Source: an uncultured Campylobacter sp.
GTDB lineage: Bacteria; Campylobacterota; Campylobacteria; Campylobacterales; Campylobacteraceae
Length of the DNA: 28,989 nt
Direction of reading: 5' to 3'
NCBI RefSeq assembly: GCF_938015785.1
Contig: NZ_CALLWC010000062.1
Coordinates: 1 to 28,989 of the forward strand
Part shown: positions 13,636-20,906 of the stretch, one piece after another
Layout of the letters: each line of letters begins with the position of its first letter
Position numbering within the stretch: position 1 is the first letter of the stretch
The notes under the pieces: generated by a model
Database searches by the model: none
Told to the model about the DNA's origin: nothing
What the model saw: the letters and a program-made list of their open reading frames with translations, nothing else
Program-made: the position numbers and the translations under genes

Positions 13636-16600
13636 ATGGCAAAAGTTATGAAAACGATGGACGGAAACGAGGCGGCGGCTTACGTCTCATACGCCTTTAC
13701 CGAGGTCGCGGGCATCTATCCGATCACGCCTAGCTCGCCTATGGCGGATTACACCGATATTTGGGCGTCGCAGGGCAAGAAAAACCTCTTCGGCATGCCC
13801 GTTAAGGTAGTCGAGATGCAAAGCGAGGGCGGCGCGGCGGGCACCGTGCACGGCTCACTCCAAGCAGGCGCGCTTACGACGACGTATACCGCATCGCAGG
13901 GGCTTTTGCTAAAAATTCCAAATATGTACAAGATCGCGGGCCAGATGCTTCCGGGCGTCATTCACGTTGCGGCGCGTGCGCTTGCGGCGCAGGCGCTCTC
14001 TATCTTCGGCGATCATCAAGACGTCTATGCCTGTCGCCAAAGCGGCTTTGCGATGCTTGCAAGCGACAGCGTGCAGGAGGTGATGGATCTGGGCGGTATC
14101 GCGCATCTTGCGGCGATTAAGGGGCGCGTGCCGTTTTTGCACTTTTTCGACGGATTCCGCACGAGCCATGAAATTCAAAAGATCGAGGTGATGGACTATG
14201 CCGAGTTTGATCGCCTGCTCGATCGCGAGGCGGTGCGTAAATTTAGAGCTGACGCGCTAAACTCCGAGCATCCTAAAACTCGCGGCACGGCGCAAAACGA
14301 CGACGTATATTTTCAGACACGCGAGTTAGTCAATAAATTTTACGACGCGCTTCCGGACATCGTCGCGGAGTATATGAGCGAAATTTCAAAGATCACGGGG
14401 CGGCCGTACGCGCCTTTCGTCTATTACGGCGCAAGCGAGCCACAGCGCGTGATCGTCGCGATGGGCTCGGTCAATCAAGCCCTTGAGGAGGTGGTCGATC
14501 ATCTAAACGCGAAGGGCGAGAAAGTAGGCATACTAAAAGTGCATCTCTACAGGCCTTTCAGCCTCAAATATCTCTTCGCCGCGATGCCTAAAAGCGTGCG
14601 TAAAATCGCCGTGCTCGATCGCACGAAGGAGCCGGGCAGCCTCGGCGAGCCGCTGTATCTGGATATAAAAGCCGCATTTTACGGGCGCGCGGACGCCCCG
14701 CTCATCGTGGGCGGCAGGTATGGCTTAAGCTCCAAGGACGTTGATCCCGCGCAGCTAATCGCCGTGTATGAAAATTTAAAGGCGGACGAGCCTAAAAACG
14801 GCTTTACGATCGGCATCGACGACGACGTGACGCATCTATCTCTACCAGTGGGAGATAAAATTTCGCTCGGCTATGAGGATGAGACCGAGTGCTTATTTTA
14901 CGGCCTGGGCGCAGACGGCACCGTGGGCGCGAATAAAAATTCCGTTAAAATTATCGGCGATAAAACCGATCTTTACGCGCAGGCGTATTTCGCCTACGAT
15001 AGCAAAAAATCGGGCGGCTACACGCGCTCGCACCTGCGTTTCGGCAAAAGACCGATCCGCTCGACCTATCTCGTCTCAAATCCGCATTTTGTCGCCTGCT
15101 CGGTCGCTGCGTATCTAGACATCTACGACGTCATCGGGGGCATCCGCGAAGGCGGCACCTTTCTTTTAAATTCCATCTGGGATGCCGAGCAGACGGCGGC
15201 AAAGCTTCCAAACAAGGTCAAAAAAATTCTAGCCCAAAGACGGGTAAAATTTTATATCCTAAACGCCACCAAACTAGCACGCGATATAGGGCTCGGAGGC
15301 CGCACTAATACGATTATGCAATCGGCGTTTTTCAAGCTTAGCGGCATCATCCCGTTCGAGCAGGCGCAAAGCTATATGAAGGAATACGCCAAGAAAACCT
15401 ACGCCAAAAAGGGCGAAGCGGTCGTGGCGATGAACTGCGACGCGATCGATAGGGGCGCGGACGCCTTGGTGCAGGTAGCGATCGATCCTGCGTGGGCAAA
15501 TTTAAAGGATGACGCAGCGGGCGTGGACGACAAATACAAGGGCGACGAATTTATCGAAAAGATCGTAAAACCGATGAACGCAGCGCGCGGCGATAGCTTG
15601 CCGGTGTCGGCGTTTTTAGGGCACGAGGACGGCGGCTTTGATGCGGGCACAACGCGATTTGAAAAGCGCGGCGTGGGCGTCACGGTGCCTAAATGGATCG
15701 AGCAAAACTGCATCCAGTGCAACCAGTGCGCCTTCGTCTGCCCGCACGCCGTAATCAGGGCGTTTTTACTAGACGAAAAGGACGAGGCCGCCGCGCCTTT
15801 AAATTTAAAAGAGCACCTGCTAGAAGCCAAGGGTAAGGAGCTAAAGGGGCTAAAATACAAGATCCAAGTAAGCCCGCTAGATTGTACGGGCTGCGCGCTT
15901 TGTGCCGAAAATTGCCCGAGCAAGGAAAAATCGCTCGTCATGGTGCCGCTTGAAGAAGAACTTGCTAAGGGCGAGCAAGAAAGCGCGGACTTTTTATTCG
16001 AGCACGTAAGATACAAAGACGATTTGATGGACAGATCAAGCGTCAAGGGCGTAGGCTTTGCCCGCCCGTATTTTGAATTTCACGGCGCGTGCCCGGGCTG
16101 TGGCGAGACGCCGTACATCACGCTGATCACGCGACTTTTCGGCGATCATATGATCGTAGCCAATGCCACGGGCTGTAGCTCGATCTACGGCGGATCGGCG
16201 CCTTCGATGCCGTACCGCAAGGACGAGAATGGCCGCGGCGTCGCGTGGGCTAACTCGCTTTTTGAAGACAACGCCGAGTTTGGGCTGGGAATGAAGATCG
16301 CAAGCGAGACGCTGCGCCATAAGATCGAGGATCTAATGCTAGGCTCGCTCTCAAGCGTGCCAAACGCGCTAAAGGCGCTTTATCACGACTGGATCGAAAA
16401 CAGAAACGATACGCTAAAATCCGCTCAGATCAGAGATAGGCTTGTGCCGCTGCTGGAGCAAAATTTAGACGCGCCCAGGGTTCGTGAAATTTTAGAGCTG
16501 AAGCAGTATCTAAACAAAAAATCGCAGTGGATCATCGGCGGCGACGGCTGGGCTTACGATATCGGCTACGGCGGGCTCGATCACGTGCTGGCTACCGGCG

Positions 16601-17217
16601 AGGACGTAAATGTGCTGGTGCTGGATACGGAGGTTTATTCAAACACGGGCGGACAGAGCTCTAAAGCTAGCCGCCGCGGCTCGATCGCGCAGTTTACCGC
16701 AGGCGGCAAGCGCGTTCAGAAAAAAGACCTAGGCCAAATCGCGATGACCTACGGCAACATATTCGTCGCGCAGGTAAATTCCAACGCAAACCAAGCCGCG
16801 ACGCTAAAGGCGATCATGGCAGCGGAGGCCTACCCGGGACCTAGTCTCATCATCGCGTATTCGCCGTGTATCGCGCACGGTATCAAAGGCGGTATGGGTA
16901 GCTCCGGCGATCAAGCCGAGCTTGCTAGCAAATGCGGCTATTGGCCGACCTACACCTTCGATCCGCGACTCGCGGCGGAGGGCAAAAATCCGCTTAAAAT
17001 TTCATCCAAAGAGCCCGATTGGAGCCTTTATGAGGAATTTTTGCTAAACGAGGTCCGCTACAACGCGCTTAAAAAGATCGATCCGGAGCATGCGGGCAAG
17101 CTTTATGAAGCCAACAAAGCTGACGCGATGAGGCGCTACCGCCAGCTCAAGCGGTTTGCGAATGCCGATTTCGGCGATGAGGTTGTCTCTACGGGCGCCG
17201 CGAGCGAGAATACTTAA
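13636..17217 (+). CDS. nifJ: Pyruvate:flavodoxin/ferredoxin oxidoreductase, single-chain
   Basis: The enzyme oxidises pyruvate with CoA to acetyl-CoA and CO2, passing electrons to flavodoxin or ferredoxin in the cytoplasm. The 1193-residue chain shows YPITPSSPMADYTDIWA near the N-terminus. Two ferredoxin-type 4Fe-4S motifs follow (Cys692/695/698/702 and Cys750/753/756/760). The proximal-cluster cysteines are Cys819, Cys822, Cys847 and Cys1078. The thiamine-diphosphate site includes GGDGWAYDIGYGGLDHVLA and DTEVYSNTGGQSS. The ATG at 13636 has AAAGGA upstream and the usual PFOR beginning (KTMDGNEAAAYVSYAFTEVA); the 67 in-frame residues before it resemble no PFOR. Flavodoxin fldA, a likely acceptor, lies 2.4 kb downstream. 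Confidence 0.95.
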   Translation: MAKVMKTMDGNEAAAYVSYAFTEVAGIYPITPSSPMADYTDIWASQGKKNLFGMPVKVVEMQSEGGAAGTVHGSLQAGALTTTYTASQGLLLKIPNMYKIAGQMLPGVIHVAARALAAQALSIFGDHQDVYACRQSGFAMLASDSVQEVMDLGGIAHLAAIKGRVPFLHFFDGFRTSHEIQKIEVMDYAEFDRLLDREAVRKFRADALNSEHPKTRGTAQNDDVYFQTRELVNKFYDALPDIVAEYMSEISKITGRPYAPFVYYGASEPQRVIVAMGSVNQALEEVVDHLNAKGEKVGILKVHLYRPFSLKYLFAAMPKSVRKIAVLDRTKEPGSLGEPLYLDIKAAFYGRADAPLIVGGRYGLSSKDVDPAQLIAVYENLKADEPKNGFTIGIDDDVTHLSLPVGDKISLGYEDETECLFYGLGADGTVGANKNSVKIIGDKTDLYAQAYFAYDSKKSGGYTRSHLRFGKRPIRSTYLVSNPHFVACSVAAYLDIYDVIGGIREGGTFLLNSIWDAEQTAAKLPNKVKKILAQRRVKFYILNATKLARDIGLGGRTNTIMQSAFFKLSGIIPFEQAQSYMKEYAKKTYAKKGEAVVAMNCDAIDRGADALVQVAIDPAWANLKDDAAGVDDKYKGDEFIEKIVKPMNAARGDSLPVSAFLGHEDGGFDAGTTRFEKRGVGVTVPKWIEQNCIQCNQCAFVCPHAVIRAFLLDEKDEAAAPLNLKEHLLEAKGKELKGLKYKIQVSPLDCTGCALCAENCPSKEKSLVMVPLEEELAKGEQESADFLFEHVRYKDDLMDRSSVKGVGFARPYFEFHGACPGCGETPYITLITRLFGDHMIVANATGCSSIYGGSAPSMPYRKDENGRGVAWANSLFEDNAEFGLGMKIASETLRHKIEDLMLGSLSSVPNALKALYHDWIENRNDTLKSAQIRDRLVPLLEQNLDAPRVREILELKQYLNKKSQWIIGGDGWAYDIGYGGLDHVLATGEDVNVLVLDTEVYSNTGGQSSKASRRGSIAQFTAGGKRVQKKDLGQIAMTYGNIFVAQVNSNANQAATLKAIMAAEAYPGPSLIIAYSPCIAHGIKGGMGSSGDQAELASKCGYWPTYTFDPRLAAEGKNPLKISSKEPDWSLYEEFLLNEVRYNALKKIDPEHAGKLYEANKADAMRRYRQLKRFANADFGDEVVSTGAASENT

Positions 17218-17238
17218 GCGTTGTAGTTAGTTTTTAGA

Positions 17239-17270
17239 ATTCCGGGTCGCAGAATTTGTGACCCAGGAAT
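17239..17270 (+). terminator. Hairpin between nifJ and the racemase gene
   Basis: GGGTCGC (17244-17250) pairs with GTGACCC (17258-17264) with one G-T pair around a 7-base loop. The stem is extended by ATTCC and GGAAT with a single bulge. It lies 21 bases after the nifJ stop. The T run after it is weak (TTCGTT), so it may attenuate rather than stop transcription. Confidence 0.5.
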
Positions 17271-17296
17271 TTCGTTAAATTCCAAAAGGAAAATCC

Positions 17297-17989
17297 ATGA
17301 AGAAAATCGGACTAATCGGCGGCATGAGTTACGAATCTACGATTACCTATTATGATGGGATCAATCGCAAAATTAACGAGCGTCTAGGCGGGCTAAGTAG
17401 CGGCGAAATTCTGCTAAGTAGTCTAAATTTTGACGAGATCGAGCGGTGTCAAAGAGATAATGAGTGGGGCAGGGCGGGCGAAATTCTAGCTCGTCACGCG
17501 CGGGTTTTGCAAAGTGGCGGCGCGGATTATATTTTTCTTTGCACCAATACGATGCATAAGTGCTACGAGGCGATAAAAGCCGCTATCTCCGTGCCTTTCG
17601 TGCATATCGCGGACGCCACGTTAAGTGAGCTGCGAAAACGTGGCGTGCAAAAAGTAGGGCTGCTCGGCACGATCTACACGATGACGCAGGATTTTTACAA
17701 ACAGCGCTTGATAGATGGCGGCGTAGAGGTACTCGTGCCGAATGCGGACGAAATGGAAGCGGTAAACGAAGTAATTTTTGATGAGCTTTGCTTTGGTAAA
17801 ATCTTACCGCACTCCAAAGAGAAATTTTTGCAGATCATTGAAGGGCTTAGAGCTCGCGGTGCGCAGGGCGTGATACTGGGCTGCACGGAGATCGGGCTGC
17901 TCGTATCGCAAGCAGATACCGCCGTGCAGTTATTTGATACTACGCAGATCCACATCGATGCGGCAGTAAGTCTAGCTTTAAGCGAGTAA
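17297..17989 (+). CDS. Aspartate/glutamate racemase family protein
   Basis: This 230-residue cofactor-independent amino-acid racemase has the two catalytic cysteines of the family, Cys82 in LCTNTMH and Cys196 in LGCTEIGLL. The phosphate-loop-like start KKIGLIGGMSYEST and the AGEILARHARVLQSGGADYI block fit the RacX/YgeA type, which racemises a broad set of amino acids. The Asp/Glu group proper is also possible. The ATG at 17297 has AAAAGGA upstream. It follows nifJ after a hairpin and ends with its own terminator. Which D-amino acid it makes cannot be told from sequence. Confidence 0.85.
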   Translation: MKKIGLIGGMSYESTITYYDGINRKINERLGGLSSGEILLSSLNFDEIERCQRDNEWGRAGEILARHARVLQSGGADYIFLCTNTMHKCYEAIKAAISVPFVHIADATLSELRKRGVQKVGLLGTIYTMTQDFYKQRLIDGGVEVLVPNADEMEAVNEVIFDELCFGKILPHSKEKFLQIIEGLRARGAQGVILGCTEIGLLVSQADTAVQLFDTTQIHIDAAVSLALSE

Positions 17990-18001
17990 ATATCAAATAT
18001 G

Positions 18002-18020
18002 AGCCGGTAAAATTCCGGCT
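18002..18020 (+). terminator. Terminator of the racemase gene
   Basis: AGCCGG (18002-18007) and CCGGCT (18015-18020) form a perfect 6-bp stem around a 7-base loop, followed by TATAATTT. It lies 13 bases after the racemase stop. Confidence 0.6.
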
Positions 18021-18072
18021 TATAATTTCAAATTTTTATATACATTATCAGTTAAATTTAATCTTTCTCTGT

Positions 18073-18078
18073 TATAAT
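18073..18078 (+). promoter_or_regulatory. Predicted -10 box of the DUF2325-fldA operon
   Basis: A perfect TATAAT lies 35 bases before the DUF2325 ATG, between the preceding terminator and the ribosome-binding site AAAGGGG (18096-18102). It probably drives the three-gene operon that ends with fldA. Confidence 0.55.
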
Positions 18079-18107
18079 AACAACTATCAATCATAAAAGG
18101 GGATGAA

Positions 18108-18431
18108 ATGAACGTTTTAGTTATAGGAGCAGATGAGATTACGCCCATTAAGGCGGTTTTAAAAGACCTTGGCGCGAGTAATATCGAGCACTGGGACGCA
18201 CGAAACGAAAATCGCGTAAATCGCAAGCCGATCCCGCAGGATACGGAGTGTGTCGTGATGCTTACGAGCTTTTTAAACCACAACACGATGAAAAAAATCA
18301 AAGGCGAAGTAAAAAAGCGCAAAATCCCGCTCGTATGCGCTAAAAGAAGCGTTAGCTGCGTATTTTGCGAATACTGTAAGGTCTTCAATTTAAATCAAGA
18401 ATTTGGCTGCAGACCTTGCGAAGATGATTAA
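18108..18431 (+). CDS. DUF2325 protein with a C-terminal cysteine cluster
   Basis: This small 107-residue protein has a Rossmann-like start (MNVLVIGADE), HWDAR (residues 28-32), IPQDTECVVMLTSFLNHNTMKKIK and KKRKIPLVCAKRS, all typical of DUF2325. Its function is unknown. The C-terminus carries CVFCEYC and CRPC (Cys84/87/90 and Cys101/104), a likely zinc or iron-sulfur site not needed by the core fold. It heads an operon with the next gene and flavodoxin. I recall the same order around fldA in C. jejuni (Cj1384c-Cj1383c-Cj1382c), suggesting a redox-linked role; that is inference. Confidence 0.8.
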   Translation: MNVLVIGADEITPIKAVLKDLGASNIEHWDARNENRVNRKPIPQDTECVVMLTSFLNHNTMKKIKGEVKKRKIPLVCAKRSVSCVFCEYCKVFNLNQEFGCRPCEDD

Positions 18432-19650
18432 AATTCCAAGGAATTTAAATAATGCCGGCAAGTCCAGGCAAGCGGTTAAAAAATCGCGCACTGCGCCGCA
18501 ATCAAATGTTTACGAAGATAAAATGGACGAGCTGAATTCCAAGGATTCTTTAAATTCTAGCAAATTTAACTCTACTTGCCTTGCGCACGCCGAAAGCAAG
18601 AAATTTAGCGGAAAATCTAAAAAGTTTCTAAGCGATAAATCGGATGCACTTAATCATAATGCCTCTAAGCCGTGCGCTGCAAAGAGCGCGCAAAAAGGCG
18701 GCGCGAACAGGAATTTAACGGCAAGGGCTTTTTACGACACTGACTTAGTACAAAAGAATTTTTTCTGCGCTAAGCGTTCGGACGAGAAATCAGCTTTGTT
18801 TCGAGATATTGCCGCGTCAAAACGAGATATCGCGGTGCGCGAAAAACACCAAGAAGCGGATCTGCGGCGCGATAATGAGCTTATTGATGATGAAATTTTA
18901 AATGCTGAAGTTTTTAATAAAAAATTCTTTTGCGGCGAAATTTTTGGCTTTGATGCGAACGGGCGCGAGATTGCGCCAGAGGCGCTGCAGGATTATGATG
19001 CGGCTTCGCGAGCGCGAGCGATGCTAGCTCTATATAATTTTAACGTTAATGCGGATTATAGAATTCTGCCCGCAAATTTAAAGGGCGCTTCGCAGTTTCG
19101 AGCGGCATTTTTAAATTTTATCGCTTCCGAACTTAGGCGCGGTGCTCGCAAAATTTACCGCTTCAAGCCCGCCGTGAAATTCCGCGCGGCGGATAATGCG
19201 ATAATCTTTGCCTATCTGCGCGACATGCCGCTGCCCGCATTTGCCGCCAAGCCCGCTTATAAGCTAGCTCGCGTGATCGTGAGCTTGCGTAGCGGCGTGC
19301 TGCTAAATGCCGGCGAGGCGTTTAGCGATTTTGTGTTTTCAAAGATCGCGCTGCGAAATACAGGCGCAGAGATTGAGCTTAAAAATGAACTCATCATCGT
19401 GCGAAAAAACGGATTTTCGCTCGGAGTGATAGCAAATTTCAGATCGATGCTCGTTTCAAATCCTACGCTTTATGATAATGATATAAAAAAAGCGCTAGAG
19501 CTTTGCCGCGGAGCAAACCTCGATGCCGTGTATCTTGTCTATCCAAAAAATGAAAATTTTAACCGCCACGTCGAGATAAAAAGCGAATGCTTTAAGGGAA
19601 ATTTCATTATGAAATTAGTACCATACAAGCTCACCGACAAAATTTATTAA
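18424..19650 (+). CDS. Conserved Campylobacter hypothetical protein with a long disordered N-terminus
   Basis: I do not recognise a named family. The ATG at 18424 overlaps the DUF2325 stop by 8 bases and gives 408 residues; an in-frame TTG at 18403 would add 7. Residues 1 to about 150 are low-complexity, rich in Ser, Lys, Asn and Ala, and probably disordered. The remaining 250 residues look folded: FDANGREIAPEAL, an alpha-helical stretch (ARAMLALYNFNVNADYRI), GARKIYRFKPAVKFR, and a C-terminal half with FSLGVIANFRSMLVSNPTLYDNDI and LDAVYLVYPKNENFNRHVEIK. The last part has the alternating pattern of a small alpha/beta domain. It lies between DUF2325 and fldA, 11 bases before fldA, so co-expression with flavodoxin is likely. 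Confidence 0.75.
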   Translation: MIKIPRNLNNAGKSRQAVKKSRTAPQSNVYEDKMDELNSKDSLNSSKFNSTCLAHAESKKFSGKSKKFLSDKSDALNHNASKPCAAKSAQKGGANRNLTARAFYDTDLVQKNFFCAKRSDEKSALFRDIAASKRDIAVREKHQEADLRRDNELIDDEILNAEVFNKKFFCGEIFGFDANGREIAPEALQDYDAASRARAMLALYNFNVNADYRILPANLKGASQFRAAFLNFIASELRRGARKIYRFKPAVKFRAADNAIIFAYLRDMPLPAFAAKPAYKLARVIVSLRSGVLLNAGEAFSDFVFSKIALRNTGAEIELKNELIIVRKNGFSLGVIANFRSMLVSNPTLYDNDIKKALELCRGANLDAVYLVYPKNENFNRHVEIKSECFKGNFIMKLVPYKLTDKIY

Positions 19651-19661
19651 AAGGATCACAA

Positions 19662-20153
19662 ATGGTTGGAATTATTTTTGGAAGCTCGATGGGCAATACC
19701 GAAGACGCTGCGAAGCTGATCTCGGAAAAGCTCGGCATCGAAAATGAGCTAAAAAACGTCGCGGATATCGCGCCTGCTGACCTGGACAAATACACCGCGC
19801 TCGTAATCGGAAGCTCTACGTGGAACGACGGCGAGCTGCAAGACGACTGGGCGGGCTTTGATTTTTCGGCTCTTAACGTAGCGGGCAAGACCGTCGCGAT
19901 TTTTGGTATGGGCGATAGCTCAAGCTATAGCGACGCCTACTGCAACGCAATGCGCGAGCTATACGACAACTTCAAAAAAGCGGGTGCAAATATCGTAGGC
20001 GCAGTGCCTACCGACGGATATGAATTTGACGAGAGCAAGGCCGTAGTGGACGGCAAATTCGTAGGTCTCGCGCTAGACAATGACAATCAAAGCGATCTCA
20101 CCGAGAGCCGCATCGAGGCGTGGGTAGCGCAGATCGCTCCATCTTTTAAATAG
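19662..20153 (+). CDS. fldA: Long-chain flavodoxin FldA
   Basis: This is an FMN electron carrier, probably the acceptor for the pyruvate oxidoreductase at 13.6 kb, as in Helicobacter. The 163-residue protein has the FMN phosphate loop GSSMGNTEDAA (residues 7-17), the first FMN-stacking region SSTWNDGELQDDW with Trp54, the second at GMGDSSSYSDAYCNAM with Tyr89, and the long-chain insert PTDGYEFDESKAVVDGKFVGL. In H. pylori flavodoxin the Trp54 position is alanine; here it is the usual tryptophan. The ATG has AAAAGGAT upstream. It is the last gene of its operon. Confidence 0.95.
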   Translation: MVGIIFGSSMGNTEDAAKLISEKLGIENELKNVADIAPADLDKYTALVIGSSTWNDGELQDDWAGFDFSALNVAGKTVAIFGMGDSSSYSDAYCNAMRELYDNFKKAGANIVGAVPTDGYEFDESKAVVDGKFVGLALDNDNQSDLTESRIEAWVAQIAPSFK

Positions 20154-20677
20154 TCCTCCTTTAAATTTGCCGTGGAGCGTGCGCTTCGCGGCACTTTCAT
20201 CTTTTTTAAAATCATTAAAGCTTAGACCTTTTTAAAATTTAGCTCTGCCGACTTCGGTTAAATTTAAACAGATTGGGCTTTGAAATTTTAAAATTTTAAT
20301 CTGCACGAATGAAATTTATCTTTTAAATTTAGAGCTGCTGGATACTTTTGCGCTCATGTAAATACAGACCTGCTTGGAGGCGCACGTAGCGTGATTAGAA
20401 AAAATTTAGCTTCTGTGACGGCGGAAGGACGAAGCTGGGAGTTTGCGTCGCGGTTTATAAACCTCATCTGCGAACGCTCGAAAATAAAATTTGCAAATTT
20501 TATAAGCGGCGAAGCGAGGGGCGACGTCGCTAAAATTTCTCGCCGTACGCCATTGAAATTTCTTTCCGTACGCACGCGGTTAAAATTCTTTCCGCAGCTC
20601 CGCTGTGAAATTTCGCCGGGCGCCTGATACAGGAATTTTATCTATCCGCGCAGCGAGCGGCTGCCGTCTGCTAGCAA

Positions 20678-20705
20678 AATTTAGCATATTTTGCGCCGTG
20701 ACCGC
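20678..20705. repeat. Direct repeat copy 1
   Basis: AATTTAGCATATTTTGCG followed by CCGTGACCGC. It matches 25 of 28 bases of the copy starting 65 bases later. The first 18 bases are identical. Confidence 0.7.
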
Positions 20706-20742
20706 GAAAAATCGTAGGATCAGCAGTGGCCCGCCTCTGCAC

Positions 20743-20770
20743 AATTTAGCATATTTTGCGTTGCGACCGC
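20743..20770. repeat. Direct repeat copy 2
   Basis: AATTTAGCATATTTTGCG followed by TTGCGACCGC. It differs from the first copy at 3 positions, all in the segment after the identical 18-base core. Confidence 0.7.
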
Positions 20771-20906
20771 ACGCGGCTGTCGCCCAAAATAAACCGCCGC
20801 CGCGACCGCGAGATCGCCCGCTGCTAGGAGCAAAAAGCCGCAAAACTATGCGGCGCGACAAGGCATAAATTTAAAATTTAGAGCGTAAATTTTAAGGCTT
20901 TAAAAT

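Larger units (their letters stand above)
20154..20906. other. Spacer between fldA and the Aas fusion, with degenerate repeats
   Basis: About 750 bases with no supported gene; the open frames in it lack ribosome-binding sites and family matches. A weak GCCGTG/CGCGGC hairpin at 20169-20192 followed by TTTTTT may end fldA. The main structure is a pair of 28-base direct repeats at 20678-20705 and 20743-20770. AAATTT words alternate with GC-rich blocks throughout, suggesting decayed repeat elements or an old gene remnant. Confidence 0.45.

Noticed and set aside
15399..16046. 215-codon open frame antisense to nifJ
   Set aside because: Serine-rich shadow of the iron-sulfur region of PFOR; no start signal.
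20391..20868. Small open frames in the fldA-aas spacer
   Set aside because: No Shine-Dalgarno, arginine/proline-rich translation, overlapping frames on both strands.
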